This document shows positions 8,326 through 19,172 of a stretch of 64,000 nucleotides of DNA, piece by piece; the stretch's first letter is position 1; every line of letters starts with the position of its first letter. A program made the position numbers and the translations under genes. Source of the stretch: CBDIBC01 sp965276635 (GTDB lineage Bacteria > Actinomycetota > Acidimicrobiia > Acidimicrobiales > Palsa-688); the NCBI GenBank assembly GCA_965276635.1, contig CBDIBC010000005.1:124001-188000 (forward strand), read 5' to 3'. A model generated the notes under the pieces. That model did no database searches and was not told where the DNA came from. It worked only from the letters and a program-made list of their open reading frames with translations.

Positions 8326-9093
8326 CTGCCGGGAGCAGGAGCAACAAGAAACTGATGATCTCGGCATCGCTGAGCGTCGGTGCCCCGGTGTCAGAGAGAC
8401 AAGCACGCTAATCAGATCGTCTGCGCTGGTTTCTCGTTCATTTGCAGGATCTCTGCGAAGTACGTGCCAAGCGCTTGCGCGGCGCGATTGGCCCGCTCCG
8501 GTCGAGCAGCGCCGTCGATCACCTCGATGGCGCGGCGGTGAAAATGAGGCAGGTCCTCCTCGGGGAGACCGAGCATGGAAGCAGTCACGTGTACCGGGAA
8601 AGGGGAGTGCCAGTTTCTCGACCAGGTCGAAGCAAACGGCATTGCCGAGTCGGTCGACGTACCGGTGAACGATGGGACGAATCACGGATTCTGCCCAGCC
8701 GGGCATGGATTTCGTGTTGAAAGGACCATTGACCGCGTGGCAAGATACCTGATGATCAGGGCATCCATCTCGATAATGGTTCGGCCCCATGAACTTCCCG
8801 ATCCCCTTCGCGTACGCCGACGACGAGAATGTTTGAGGATCTCGCAGTACCTGAGCCACTGCACCATGCGACACGACACTGAGCCCAGGACCAGCGAGCA
8901 GCGCGACTACGGGACTCGTCGGGTCGAGACCCGCCAGCTCGATGAGTTCTTCGTTGGGTAGTACTGATCGATTGGCTCGCACCTGGTGGAACAGAGCGTG
9001 GACATTGACGGGTACCCCTGCACCGGCTTGGAAGGCGACGTCCGGCTCGACGACCAGATCGTCGGCGATCCGCAGGCGATCGGTGCGGCTCAT
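8325..9093 (-). pseudogene. Cytochrome P450 (second), truncated and frameshifted
   Basis: From about ATG 9093 the minus strand gives VNVHALFHQVRANRSVLPNE and GPGLSVVSHGAVAQVLRD, then SVIRPIVHRYVDRL and FDLVEKLALPFP. The frame then changes to PVHVTASMLGLPEEDLPHFH and RRAIEVIDG, and changes again to TLSDAEIISFLLLLLPAGA, the I-helix oxygen-binding region. There the sequence stops being P450; the K helix and the heme cysteine loop are gone. It is a different P450 subfamily from the one at 4421-5680. With the hydrolase remnant it suggests that an oxidative catabolic cluster once stood here. Confidence 0.8.
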
Positions 9094-9249
9094 CAGCTCC
9101 GGCCCGCTGTGGAAGTGACATCCAGCCGCTTCGACACGCGCGCCGCCCTTGCGAAGAAGGTCGACGCATCCCGGGTATGGTCCATCCATCTTGAATATAC
9201 GTGCGACCCTGTAGCTGAGGCGCCGTGAGACTGGCGCCAACCCGTGGAT

Positions 9250-9504
9250 GCGAACGCCCCTTGGCGGTCGTCACCCCGGCCGTTGACGGCGACCTGCTCG
9301 TGGTGCTCGCCCATGTCGAAGGACCTCGCTCGGCTCCGGGAGCAGGACATGGTGCTCTCCGAACGGGCCGGCAATGCGTACCGTACCGCTTCAACCGGGA
9401 TCACATCGCGGCCGGGCCAACCTCCAACTCGCCACTGTCCGCCAGACGTTGCTCTCCCGGATCGAGAAGCGCGTCGAGGGCTGGAGGTGGCGGCTGACGA
9501 TCCG
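9250..9504 (+). pseudogene. Winged-helix/nucleotidyltransferase-type gene, N-terminal remnant
   Basis: Pieces in two or three plus-strand frames read VDGDLLVVLAHVEGPRS, LSERAGNAY, YRFNRDHIAAGP, then LATVRQTLLSRIEKRVEGW and a stop at 9502-9504. This is the N-terminal helix-turn-helix and linker typical of proteins that carry a MNT-type nucleotidyltransferase domain after the linker; that domain is missing. Identification rests on remembered family patterns. Confidence 0.45.
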
Positions 9505-9718
9505 AGGCAGGTGATGCCCGAGACGCCATGCCGGGCCGGTCCGTGCCGGGCGGGTGCACCGGCTGGTGGAAGCCGGCGAGCCGAAGGCCGCCCGGAGGTA
9601 CTCGTGGAGGGTCCGAAGCGCCGGGCGAGCAGGTCACGGTCACATCCTCCGGTTTGCTGCCGTCATACTCCTGACCAGACACACCGGGTCGACGTGACCC
9701 ACGACTTCAGGAGTGACG

Positions 9719-10075
9719 ATGACCGGCTCTGCCACCCAAGGAATCAAGACCGTGCTACATCCCGTCTCCGACCTGGCAACAGCCAAGGCGGTGTACGCCG
9801 CCCTGCTGGGCATACCGCCGCAGACCGACGAGTCCTATTACGTCGGGTTCGAGGTTGCCGGTCAGCACGTCGGGCTGGTGCCGCGCGGTGGGCCGCAGGA
9901 CATGGCCTCGCCGGTGGCCTACTGGCACGTGCCGGACATCGAGGCGAAGGTGGCCGAGGTGACCGCCGCCGGTGCGACCGTGAAGGAGCCTGCGCACGAC
10001 GTTGGTGGAGGCCGCCTGGTGGCCGCCGTGACCGACCCCGATGGCAACGTCCTGGGGCTGCTCCAGGACCCGTGA
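9719..10075 (+). CDS. VOC-superfamily protein
   Basis: A 118-residue VOC protein: IKTVLHPVSDLATAKAVYAA with LLGIPP at the start, AYWHVPDIEAKVAEVTAAGA in the middle, and VTDPDGNVLGLLQDP at the end. ATG 9719 is chosen because AGGAG (9708-9712) stands 6 bp upstream; GTG 9713 is too close to it. The gene precedes a UvrA-like ABC protein on the same strand after 145 bp. VOC genes and UvrA paralogues often sit together in actinobacteria, so the two may act on the same toxic compound. Confidence 0.85.
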   Translation: MTGSATQGIKTVLHPVSDLATAKAVYAALLGIPPQTDESYYVGFEVAGQHVGLVPRGGPQDMASPVAYWHVPDIEAKVAEVTAAGATVKEPAHDVGGGRLVAAVTDPDGNVLGLLQDP

Positions 10076-10220
10076 GCCGACCCCGCTCCGCGCCCGCCGG
10101 CTTCGACCGGGGAGCGCAGGGCGGAGGAGAACCAGGCGTGCTGCTCGAAGCTGGTCAGATCCAGCCACGGGGCACCGACGGAGACCGCACGGCGGGCTCA
10201 ATTCGATAGATGGAGACACG

Positions 10221-12635
<2,415 letters not shown>

Positions 12636-12679
12636 CCTCGACCACGCCTGGTCGGCCGCGAGCCTACGAACCGACACTC

Positions 12680-12729
12680 GTTCTGGTGTCAACAAACTGG
12701 CGCTGGTGATAGTTTTTTTACACCAGAAC
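12680..12729. repeat. Nested inverted repeat between convergent genes
   Basis: A perfect 10-bp inverted repeat (GTTCTGGTGT at 12680-12689, ACACCAGAAC at 12720-12729) encloses a second one (AAACT at 12694-12698, AGTTT at 12711-12715) and a run of seven T. It lies between the UvrA-like gene and the convergent MDMPI gene. It could be a two-way terminator, although the T run is inside the stem region rather than after it, or the trace of a small mobile element. Confidence 0.5.
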
Positions 12730-12807
12730 AGCTCCGAGGGCACCTCGCCGCGGCCCAGAGCGGCTGGAGCGGCATGACCGGCGGCACAACTGGCCCAGCT
12801 GATGAGC

Positions 12808-12842
12808 GGAGAGGGCCCCGGTCAAGGAGAGGGCCCCGGTCA
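12808..12842. repeat. Tandem duplication of a 17-bp GC-rich unit
   Basis: GGAGAGGGCCCCGGTCA occurs at 12808-12824 and again at 12826-12842, giving an 18-bp period. The second copy contains the stop codon of the MDMPI gene. Each unit includes the palindrome GGGGCCC/GGGCCCC, so it could contribute to transcript termination, but no T tract follows. Confidence 0.5.
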
Positions 12843-13655
12843 GATGGTGAACGACAGGTTGGCGGCGACGCGCCGGGCCAGATCGGCGTCGCCCTCGACA
12901 GCCACGTCCGCCATGGCTGACTCGGCGTCGGTCCGCCCGGTCGCCAGGCGCATGAACAGCGTCGAATCGAGCCGGAGCGTGGTGGTCGACGGCCGGTCGG
13001 GTTCGGCCACCACCGAGGCCCGGCTGTCCACGAGGACGTGCGTCGTCCGCTCCACCGGTCCGTGCAGTGCGATGGTGACGAGCGTCCCGTCCGGCGCCTG
13101 CGCTCGCTTGCCGATGATGAAGCCCAGGGCGCGCTCCACCTCGTCGACCGCCTGCTCGGCAGCCGGGCCGCCATCGCCTCCCGGCCGATCGGTGGCGTGG
13201 CGGATGTCCTGCTCGTGCACCCAGCAGTCGAACAGGCGGATCTGCATGAACCGCCCGTAGGTGGCCTGGCCGACGGGCGTCCAGGAGGGCGCGTCGAAGG
13301 CGGTCTGGTCGAGGACGCCCAGCTGGGCCCGGCGCCGGGCGATCACCGATGCGTACGCCGATCGGACGGCGGCAGGCGAGTCGCTCCGGAGAGCCTCCAC
13401 CCAGGCCTCGTTAGTCGCCGCGATCGGATTGTGGACGTGGGGCTCGGCGGCCAGGTCGCGCCCGGGGTCGGGTGTCGGGTCACCGGCCAGCATCCGCTCG
13501 GTGCCGATGACATGGGCGACCACATCGGCCACCGTCCACCCGGGGAGCGCGGTGGGTCTGGACCAGTCGGGCTCCGCCAGCTCGTCGAGCACGGCGCCGA
13601 TAGCCGCCCACTCGGCGTCGAGGAGCGCCACCATCTTGTCGCGGTCGATACGCAT
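12840..13655 (-). CDS. Maleylpyruvate isomerase-family (MDMPI/DinB-like) mycothiol-dependent protein
   Basis: A 271-residue protein with the N-terminal DinB/MDMPI four-helix bundle: LAEPDWSRPTALPGWTVADV followed by VAHVIGTERMLAG, and a second metal-site segment RLFDCWVHEQDIRHA. The C-terminal third is the MDMPI C-terminal domain (TLRLDSTLFMRLATGR, then GDADLARRVAANLSF). The family uses mycothiol, the actinobacterial thiol, as cofactor in isomerisation or detoxification; the substrate here is unknown. It stands at the border between the accessory island and the housekeeping cluster. Confidence 0.87.
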   Translation of the reverse strand: MRIDRDKMVALLDAEWAAIGAVLDELAEPDWSRPTALPGWTVADVVAHVIGTERMLAGDPTPDPGRDLAAEPHVHNPIAATNEAWVEALRSDSPAAVRSAYASVIARRRAQLGVLDQTAFDAPSWTPVGQATYGRFMQIRLFDCWVHEQDIRHATDRPGGDGGPAAEQAVDEVERALGFIIGKRAQAPDGTLVTIALHGPVERTTHVLVDSRASVVAEPDRPSTTTLRLDSTLFMRLATGRTDAESAMADVAVEGDADLARRVAANLSFTI

Positions 13656-13847
13656 ATCAGCGAGTCTGCCAGCCCAGCGGGAGCGAAACGCCGGACGCCA
13701 TCATGGCTCGCCGACGCTCCACCCGCTGCGTGTACCAACACCCATTCCATCGGTGCCCGGGCGACCCATCTGAGGACGAGGGCAGAAACCTTCCTCGACC
13801 GGCAACGTCCGAGCCGCCAACCCCCGCCGGCGGCGGCGGGCGGCGTG

Positions 13848-14249
13848 CTACTCGCTGACCGCCATGGGAACCGGCCCGTCCGCCCCATCCCAGTCCCACA
13901 CCTCGGCGTCCGCCCACAGGCGCTCGAGCTCGTAGAACGAGCGGGCCTCGGAGAGGAACACGTGGACGATGAAGTCCCCATAGTCCATCAGCACCCAACG
14001 GGCGTCGTCGAGGCCCTCGATGCGTCGCGGCGCCGGGCCGCCGGCTCGCTTGACCTGCTCCTCGATCTCCTCGGTCATGGCCCGGACCTGGCGGGCGTTC
14101 GTCCCGCTGGTGATCACGAACGCGTCACTGATGGCCAGGAGCGGGCCCACACCGAGGATGATGGTGTCCTCGCCTTGTTTCGACGCCGCCGCTCGCGCCG
14201 CGACCGCGCTCCATCGGCGAACCTGATCGAGCGAAGCAGCGATGGTCAC
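13848..14249 (-). CDS. rsfS: Ribosome silencing factor RsfS (Iojap family)
   Basis: A 133-residue Iojap-like protein that binds ribosomal protein uL14 and blocks subunit joining when nutrients are low. The core ISDAFVITSGTNARQVRAMT and the strand WVLMDYGDFIVHVFLSEARS, followed by FYELERLWADA, are diagnostic. The GTG at 14247-14249 is preferred because the family starts shortly before VRRWSAVAARAA; the open frame runs on to 14330, overlapping the previous gene. It is the third gene in a nadD-(membrane protein)-rsfS block, as in other actinobacteria. Confidence 0.93.
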   Translation of the reverse strand: MTIAASLDQVRRWSAVAARAAASKQGEDTIILGVGPLLAISDAFVITSGTNARQVRAMTEEIEEQVKRAGGPAPRRIEGLDDARWVLMDYGDFIVHVFLSEARSFYELERLWADAEVWDWDGADGPVPMAVSE

Positions 14250-14283
14250 CGGCGCCGGCCTTTGGGTGCGGTCATGGACGATG

Positions 14284-14547
14284 TCATGGAAGACCTCCGT
14301 GTAAGAAGCTCGGCACGGACGCGCCCGCACCCAGCCATTGCATCCCGAGCAGCACCATCGTCACGACGAGGGCGGCGAGGAGGACGATGACGACGGCCAC
14401 CTGCTCACGGACCAGCTTCTGCTGCTCCCGGCGACGGGAACGGCGGGTGACCGGCGGCGACCGGTCCGGGCCGGCCGCCGGCGCAGCGACCGCCGAGGAG
14501 TCGCCGCCGGTCGTGCTGCCCCGGGTCGCGTGCCGGACCGTCGTCAT
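14284..14547 (-). CDS. Small single-pass membrane protein (hypothetical)
   Basis: An 87-residue protein with a disordered N-terminal half, a basic cluster (TRRSRRREQQKLVREQ) and one transmembrane helix, VAVVIVLLAALVVTMVLLGM, then a short tail. The basic stretch before the helix predicts a cytoplasmic N-terminus. Its ATG follows the nadD stop immediately (14548-14550 is the stop), so it is co-translated with nadD and precedes rsfS. I do not recognise the family; the tight spacing supports a real gene. Confidence 0.65.
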   Translation of the reverse strand: MTTVRHATRGSTTGGDSSAVAAPAAGPDRSPPVTRRSRRREQQKLVREQVAVVIVLLAALVVTMVLLGMQWLGAGASVPSFLHGGLP

Positions 14548-15141
14548 CTAGCCACCAGCGTACAGACCCCGGGAACCGATGAAGTGGACAGCTTCCTGCG
14601 GAACCAGGTAGTCGAGGGGACGGCCATCCGCGACCCGGGCCCGGAGGTCCGTGCTGGATATCTCCAGGTTCGGCACCGTCACCGACGCCACCCGCCATCC
14701 GGCGTCATCGAGGCCGTGCGGCCGACCGGTACCCGGACGGTTGACGACGACCAGCGTAGCCAGCTGCTTCACCTGGTCCTGGTGCTCCCAGGTGGCCAGC
14801 TCCGCGGCCACGTCCCAACCCACGACCAGAAACAGCTCGGCCGTGGGATCCTGGACGGACAGGTCCCGCAGCGTGTCGGCGGTGTACGACTCGCCACCGC
14901 GGTCGATCTCCAGGCGGCCGGCCTCCAGGCCGGGGACCTCGCCGACCGCGGCCTGTACGAGCGCGTACCGCTCCTCGGCGCCCGTCACGCTGCGGCTACC
15001 GGCCTTCTGCCATGGCACGTTGGCCACCATGAGGATGACCCGGTCGAGCGAGAGCGCGCTGCGGGCGTTCACGGCCGCGACGAGGTGGCCGACATGTATG
15101 GGATCGAAGGTCCCACCGAAGATCCCGATGCGTGCGCCCAT
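14548..15141 (-). CDS. nadD: Nicotinate-nucleotide adenylyltransferase
   Basis: A 197-residue enzyme that adenylates nicotinate mononucleotide to deamido-NAD, the common step of NAD synthesis. The nucleotidyltransferase signature GIFGGTFDPIHVGHL lies at residues 5-19, and the second signature ISSTDLRARVADGR near the C-terminus. ATG 15139-15141 is chosen because GIFGG begins four residues later; the frame extends upstream to 15219 without similarity. It is divergent from the DAHP synthase gene, 87 bp away. Confidence 0.95.
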   Translation of the reverse strand: MGARIGIFGGTFDPIHVGHLVAAVNARSALSLDRVILMVANVPWQKAGSRSVTGAEERYALVQAAVGEVPGLEAGRLEIDRGGESYTADTLRDLSVQDPTAELFLVVGWDVAAELATWEHQDQVKQLATLVVVNRPGTGRPHGLDDAGWRVASVTVPNLEISSTDLRARVADGRPLDYLVPQEAVHFIGSRGLYAGG

Positions 15142-15228
15142 GGCGGGCCCGACGTTAGTGATCGTGAGAGAACGACGGGTATGGGTCGCCACGTTGCTTA
15201 CGCCGCCGGTTTCGGCCACCCTGGTCGT

Positions 15229-16593
15229 GTGTCGGATCCCACCGCACCCGCTCTCGACGACTGGTCACCGGCCAGTTGGCGGAGCCAGCCCGCCGCCCAG
15301 CAGCCGGACTGGCCCGATCCCTTCGCCCTGGACCAGGCCCGCAAGGCGCTCTCCGTGCTGCCGCCGCTCGTGTTCGCAGGCGAGGCGAGAGCGTTGCACC
15401 GGGCCCTCGGAGAGGTCGCAGGAGGGCGCGCCTTCCTGCTGCAGGCCGGCGACTGCGCCGAGTCCTTCGCCGACTTCACCGCGGACACCATCCGCGACAA
15501 GCTCAAGGTCATCCTCCAGATGGCGGTGGTCCTCACCTACGGCGCCGGCCTCCCTGTGGTGAAGCTGGGCCGTATCGCCGGCCAGTTCGCCAAGCCACGC
15601 TCGTCGCCCACCGAGACGGTCGACGGGCAGGTGCTCCCGAGCTTCCGCGGTCACCTGGTGAACGACGACACGCCTACCCTCGACGCCCGCACCCCGGATC
15701 CAAGCCGGCTCCTCAGCGCCTACCACCAGGCGGCGTCGACGCTGAACCTGCTGCGGGCCTTCACGACGGGCGGCTTCGCCGATCTCTCCCAGGTCCACAC
15801 CTGGAACCAGCAGTTCGTGGCGACCAGCAGGGAGGGGCAGCGCTACGAGTCCATCGCCGCCGAGATCGAGCGGGCCCTGCGGTTCATGCGGGCGTGCGGG
15901 GTGAACCTGGAGGCGGAGGCGAGCTTCCACCAGGTGGACTTCTGGACCAGCCACGAGGCGCTCATCCTCCACTACGAAGAGGCGATGACCCGGCGGGACT
16001 CGCTGACCGGGGATTGGTACGACACATCCGCCCACCTGCTCTGGGTCGGCGACCGGACCCGCCAGATCGACGGCGCCCACCTGGAGTACCTGTCCGGCAT
16101 CTCCAATCCCGTCGCGGCCAAGGTGGGGCCCAGCACCACCCCCGACGAGCTGGTGGCCCTCTGCGACCGCCTCGACCCTGACCGGGTCGCCGGGCGGCTG
16201 ACCCTCATCTGCCGGATGGGCCAGGACCGCATCGACGCGCTGCTCCCGCCGCTCCTCGACGCCGTCCGTCGCTCCGACCACCCGGTGGCGTGGACATGCG
16301 ATCCGATGCACGGGAACACCTTCGCCGCCGCCGACGGCCACAAGACCCGCCACTTCGACCACGTGCTCTCCGAGATCGCCTCGTTCTTCCGAGTCTGCCG
16401 GGACGCGGCAGTGTGGCCCGGCGGGGTGCATGTAGAGCTGACCGGCGACGACGTCACCGAGTGCCTCGGCGGCGCTGACGACATTGGCGAGGACGAGTTG
16501 GAGCTGCGGTACACCACCACCTGCGATCCTCGGCTGAACGGTCGCCAGTCGCTGGAGCTGGCCTTCCGGGTCGCCGAGCAGCTCCGGGGCTGA
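15229..16593 (+). CDS. 3-deoxy-7-phosphoheptulonate synthase, class II
   Basis: A 454-residue class II (plant/AroA-II type) DAHP synthase that condenses phosphoenolpyruvate and erythrose-4-phosphate, the first step of aromatic amino acid synthesis. Family marks are FLLQAGDCAESF with the metal-binding Cys, the PEP-site loop FAKPRSSPTE, the segment LICRMGQDRI, and the metal ligands in CDPMHGNT and HVELTGDDVTECLGG. The GTG at 15229 fits the family N-terminus (SDPTAPALDDWSPASWR). This class is the usual one in actinobacteria. The symbol (aroF, aroG or aroH) cannot be fixed from sequence. Confidence 0.95.
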   Translation: MSDPTAPALDDWSPASWRSQPAAQQPDWPDPFALDQARKALSVLPPLVFAGEARALHRALGEVAGGRAFLLQAGDCAESFADFTADTIRDKLKVILQMAVVLTYGAGLPVVKLGRIAGQFAKPRSSPTETVDGQVLPSFRGHLVNDDTPTLDARTPDPSRLLSAYHQAASTLNLLRAFTTGGFADLSQVHTWNQQFVATSREGQRYESIAAEIERALRFMRACGVNLEAEASFHQVDFWTSHEALILHYEEAMTRRDSLTGDWYDTSAHLLWVGDRTRQIDGAHLEYLSGISNPVAAKVGPSTTPDELVALCDRLDPDRVAGRLTLICRMGQDRIDALLPPLLDAVRRSDHPVAWTCDPMHGNTFAAADGHKTRHFDHVLSEIASFFRVCRDAAVWPGGVHVELTGDDVTECLGGADDIGEDELELRYTTTCDPRLNGRQSLELAFRVAEQLRG

Positions 16594-16661
16594 GTAGCTG
16601 TCATCGCACCACAGGCGATTCGGCAGGCGAACGCGGCCCACATGTCGAAGATGACCACCCG

Positions 16662-18179
16662 TTGACCGCTGCTCGCGCCCACCGATCCCGCCGCTGCGCC
16701 ACCGACACAGCCAGGGCCGTGGCCGTGGCCGTGGCCTCCGCCCTGATCGCGACGCTGATGGCCGCGCTGGCCCCCCCTGCCGGGGCCGCCACCACGACGA
16801 CCACCACGACGACCACCACTGCGCCGGCTACCACGACCACCACTGCGCCGGCTACCACGCCCGCCACGGTGCCGGCTACCACGACCACTCCGACAACGGC
16901 ACCGACGCCGACGTCGGCACCCCCGGGGACAGGGGTCCCGAAGGTGCCCACCGGCGGCGGGGGGACCACCGTGCCGCCCAACCCGGCGGCCCCGCCGCCG
17001 GCGGCGCCCGATGCCGGACCCATCGTGGCCGCGGTCGTCGGCGACCTGAAACAACTCGTTGCCATCGATTCGGTGGCCCAAGCCCGGGCGGCGGTGGCCA
17101 GCAGCCAGCAGCAGCTGGCTGCGGCGCACGCCGTCGAGGCGCGAGCCAGCCACGACAGCGAGACCGGCGCGCAGCGCCAGCAGGCGGCGAACGCGTCACT
17201 CGCGGTCGCTGAGGGCCGGATGTCGGGTGTGGCCGTGGCCGCCTACACCGGCGAGACGTCCGGGGTCGAACCCGGGCCCCAGAGCGGCGACAACAGCACC
17301 ACCCTGAACGGGACGACCGGCCAGTCCAGCGTCGACGCCACGTTCCTCCTCGAGCTGATCTTCGCCCATGCCAAGCAGGGCGAGGCCGCCGCCCGACAGC
17401 AGCTGGCGAACGTGTCCAAGACGGCCGGCCAGCAGAGCGCGACGCTGGCTCAGGCCGGCGCGACCGTCGCCGCCGCGCAGCAGCTGGTGGCCGCGACCCA
17501 GCAGAACCTGACCACCACCCTGCGGGCCGCCATCGTCCCCGGCTCCGCCGCCAGCACCGTCGCCGTGCTACCCGGTGGCGTAGCCGCCATCAGCGGCGCG
17601 GCCAGCCCGGCGACCAACCCGTCCGAACCCACCGGGTCGCCGACCATCCTGGGCCCGCCGGCGGCCACCGCCGCCGAGCTGGCCGGCTGGTTCTCGTCGG
17701 GCGGTCATGTGGCCAACGCGACCGTCCCCATCGCCCAGCTGGCCGCCGACTACCTGGCCGCCGGTCAGCAGACCGGGGTGCGCGGGGACATCGCCTTCGC
17801 CCAGTCGATCAACGAGACGGGCTTCTTCGGCTTCCCCGCCGGCGGCCAGCTCACGGCTGCCGACAACAACTTCGCCGGCATCGGTGCCTGCGACAGCTGC
17901 GCCCACGGCTACAGCTTCCCTGATGCCATGACCGGGGTCACCGCCCAGGAGCAGCTGCTCGAGTCGTATGCCTCCACCAAGCCGGTGGCTAACTCGCTGA
18001 TCGGCAACGTCGGCGTCGGCGGCTGCTGCACCACCTGGACGGCGTTGGCCGGCACGTGGGCATCGAACAAGGCCTACGGGATCGACATCCTCACCATCTA
18101 CAAGCAGATCCTGGACTGGCTCCTGCCCGGCCGCCTGGCGGCCGCGGGCCTCAGCGCCCCGCCGGCGCCCGCCCCTTAG
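16662..18179 (+). CDS. Secreted coiled-coil protein with glucosaminidase-like domain
   Basis: A 505-residue exported protein. The only reasonable start is TTG 16662; residues 15-43 form a signal peptide ending near PPAGAA. A Thr/Pro-rich linker follows, then an alanine/glutamine-rich coiled coil (about 120-300) like those of cell-wall hydrolases, and a C-terminal domain with GVRGDIAFAQSINETGFFGF, ADNNFAGIGAC and EQLLESYAST. These are marks of the glucosaminidase (LytF/Atl) family, with the Glu in NETGFF as the likely catalytic acid. It probably cleaves or binds peptidoglycan. A cysteine pair (GCCTTW) may form a disulfide. Confidence 0.75.
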   Translation: MTAARAHRSRRCATDTARAVAVAVASALIATLMAALAPPAGAATTTTTTTTTTAPATTTTTAPATTPATVPATTTTPTTAPTPTSAPPGTGVPKVPTGGGGTTVPPNPAAPPPAAPDAGPIVAAVVGDLKQLVAIDSVAQARAAVASSQQQLAAAHAVEARASHDSETGAQRQQAANASLAVAEGRMSGVAVAAYTGETSGVEPGPQSGDNSTTLNGTTGQSSVDATFLLELIFAHAKQGEAAARQQLANVSKTAGQQSATLAQAGATVAAAQQLVAATQQNLTTTLRAAIVPGSAASTVAVLPGGVAAISGAASPATNPSEPTGSPTILGPPAATAAELAGWFSSGGHVANATVPIAQLAADYLAAGQQTGVRGDIAFAQSINETGFFGFPAGGQLTAADNNFAGIGACDSCAHGYSFPDAMTGVTAQEQLLESYASTKPVANSLIGNVGVGGCCTTWTALAGTWASNKAYGIDILTIYKQILDWLLPGRLAAAGLSAPPAPAP

Positions 18180-18194
18180 CGATGGCGAGAGAAC

Positions 18195-19172
18195 CTAGGA
18201 GTAGGCCACGGGGACCTGTGAGATCCGGGCCAGCACCCAGTCGTAATCGCCGGACATGACTGGCGCCTTGCAGTACGAGCAGACGCCGGCCAGGTCCAGG
18301 TCCAGCGGGGCTCCGCAGTTCGGGCACTTCGACGACAGTGTGCCGCCGTCGGCCTTGGTGGTGGCATGCGAGGAGCGCTGGAAGGTCCAGTCCTCCTGCC
18401 ACTCCTCCACCCGGCGGCGTCCGGAGAGGACCTTGCCGCTGTCGTCGGCCACGTCGTAGTCCGCGCAGGCCGCCCGCACCCGCACCGCGATGGTGTCGTA
18501 CCGCTCGTCGGAGTGGGCGGAGACGATCGTCAGGTTGCCTACGGCCAGGTCCTCGAGGACGTTCCGCTTGTGGGCGTCCAGGTAGCCCTGGATCTGCACC
18601 CGGTGCTGCTGCCAGAGGCCCTCGGCCATGACCCGACGGCTCAGGTCGGGCTGACGTTGGGTCCACGCCTCCTGGACGACGAAGAACGCCCGCTGCACCG
18701 TCTCGATGAACGCCTCCTGCTCGAACGCCGGGTCGTGGGCTTCGATAGCGGCCAGACCGTCGCTGACGGACTCGGGGCCGTGGTCGGCGGCCGTGGCCGT
18801 CCCGGGGAAGAGGTCGCCGCGGACGGAGTCGATCGCCGGCGCGTCGTCGTGGCTCCACCCGCCGCCGGCCGGGTCGGTGCTCGTCGGTGCCCCTCCCGAG
18901 CTCCCCGGCAGGATGCCACCACCACCAGCACCACCACCACGGCCACCGCGACGTTGGCGCAGGACCCGCAGGATGATCACCACCACGATGACGACCACGA
19001 TCACGGCGATGATCCCGCCGCCACCCCCTCCCCCGCCGCCACCACCGAAGAAGAAGAAGCCGCCGCCGCGACCGCCGCCACTGAAGCTGCCGCCGGAGCT
19101 GCCACCACCGCCGCCGCCACCGAAGCTGTGGCCGCCGCCGGCGCGCCCGGCGAAGGCGGCGAGCAGGCTCAC
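18195..19172 (-). CDS. Tim44-like membrane protein with C-terminal zinc ribbon
   Basis: A 325-residue protein. It starts with a Gly-rich segment containing FFFFGGG, then one transmembrane helix (IIAVIVVVIVVVIILRVL), a flexible linker, and a Tim44-like domain (about 150-290; FEQEAFIETVQRAFFVVQEA, WTQRQPDLSRRVMAEGLWQQ). It ends in a zinc ribbon CPNCGAP...CSYCKAP. The GTG at 19170-19172 overlaps the stop of the SPFH gene as GTGA, so the two are coupled. The domain set suggests a membrane adaptor or chaperone site; the true partner is unknown. Confidence 0.8.
   Translation of the reverse strand: MSLLAAFAGRAGGGHSFGGGGGGGSSGGSFSGGGRGGGFFFFGGGGGGGGGGGIIAVIVVVIVVVIILRVLRQRRGGRGGGAGGGGILPGSSGGAPTSTDPAGGGWSHDDAPAIDSVRGDLFPGTATAADHGPESVSDGLAAIEAHDPAFEQEAFIETVQRAFFVVQEAWTQRQPDLSRRVMAEGLWQQHRVQIQGYLDAHKRNVLEDLAVGNLTIVSAHSDERYDTIAVRVRAACADYDVADDSGKVLSGRRRVEEWQEDWTFQRSSHATTKADGGTLSSKCPNCGAPLDLDLAGVCSYCKAPVMSGDYDWVLARISQVPVAYS

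Noticed and set aside
12680..12729. Integron attC site
   Set aside because: No integron integrase or attC core sites (RYYYAAC) were seen; only the general hairpin shape is similar.
14338..16593. 751-residue DAHP synthase
   Set aside because: The first 297 codons are antisense to nadD and its neighbour; the family start fits GTG 15229.
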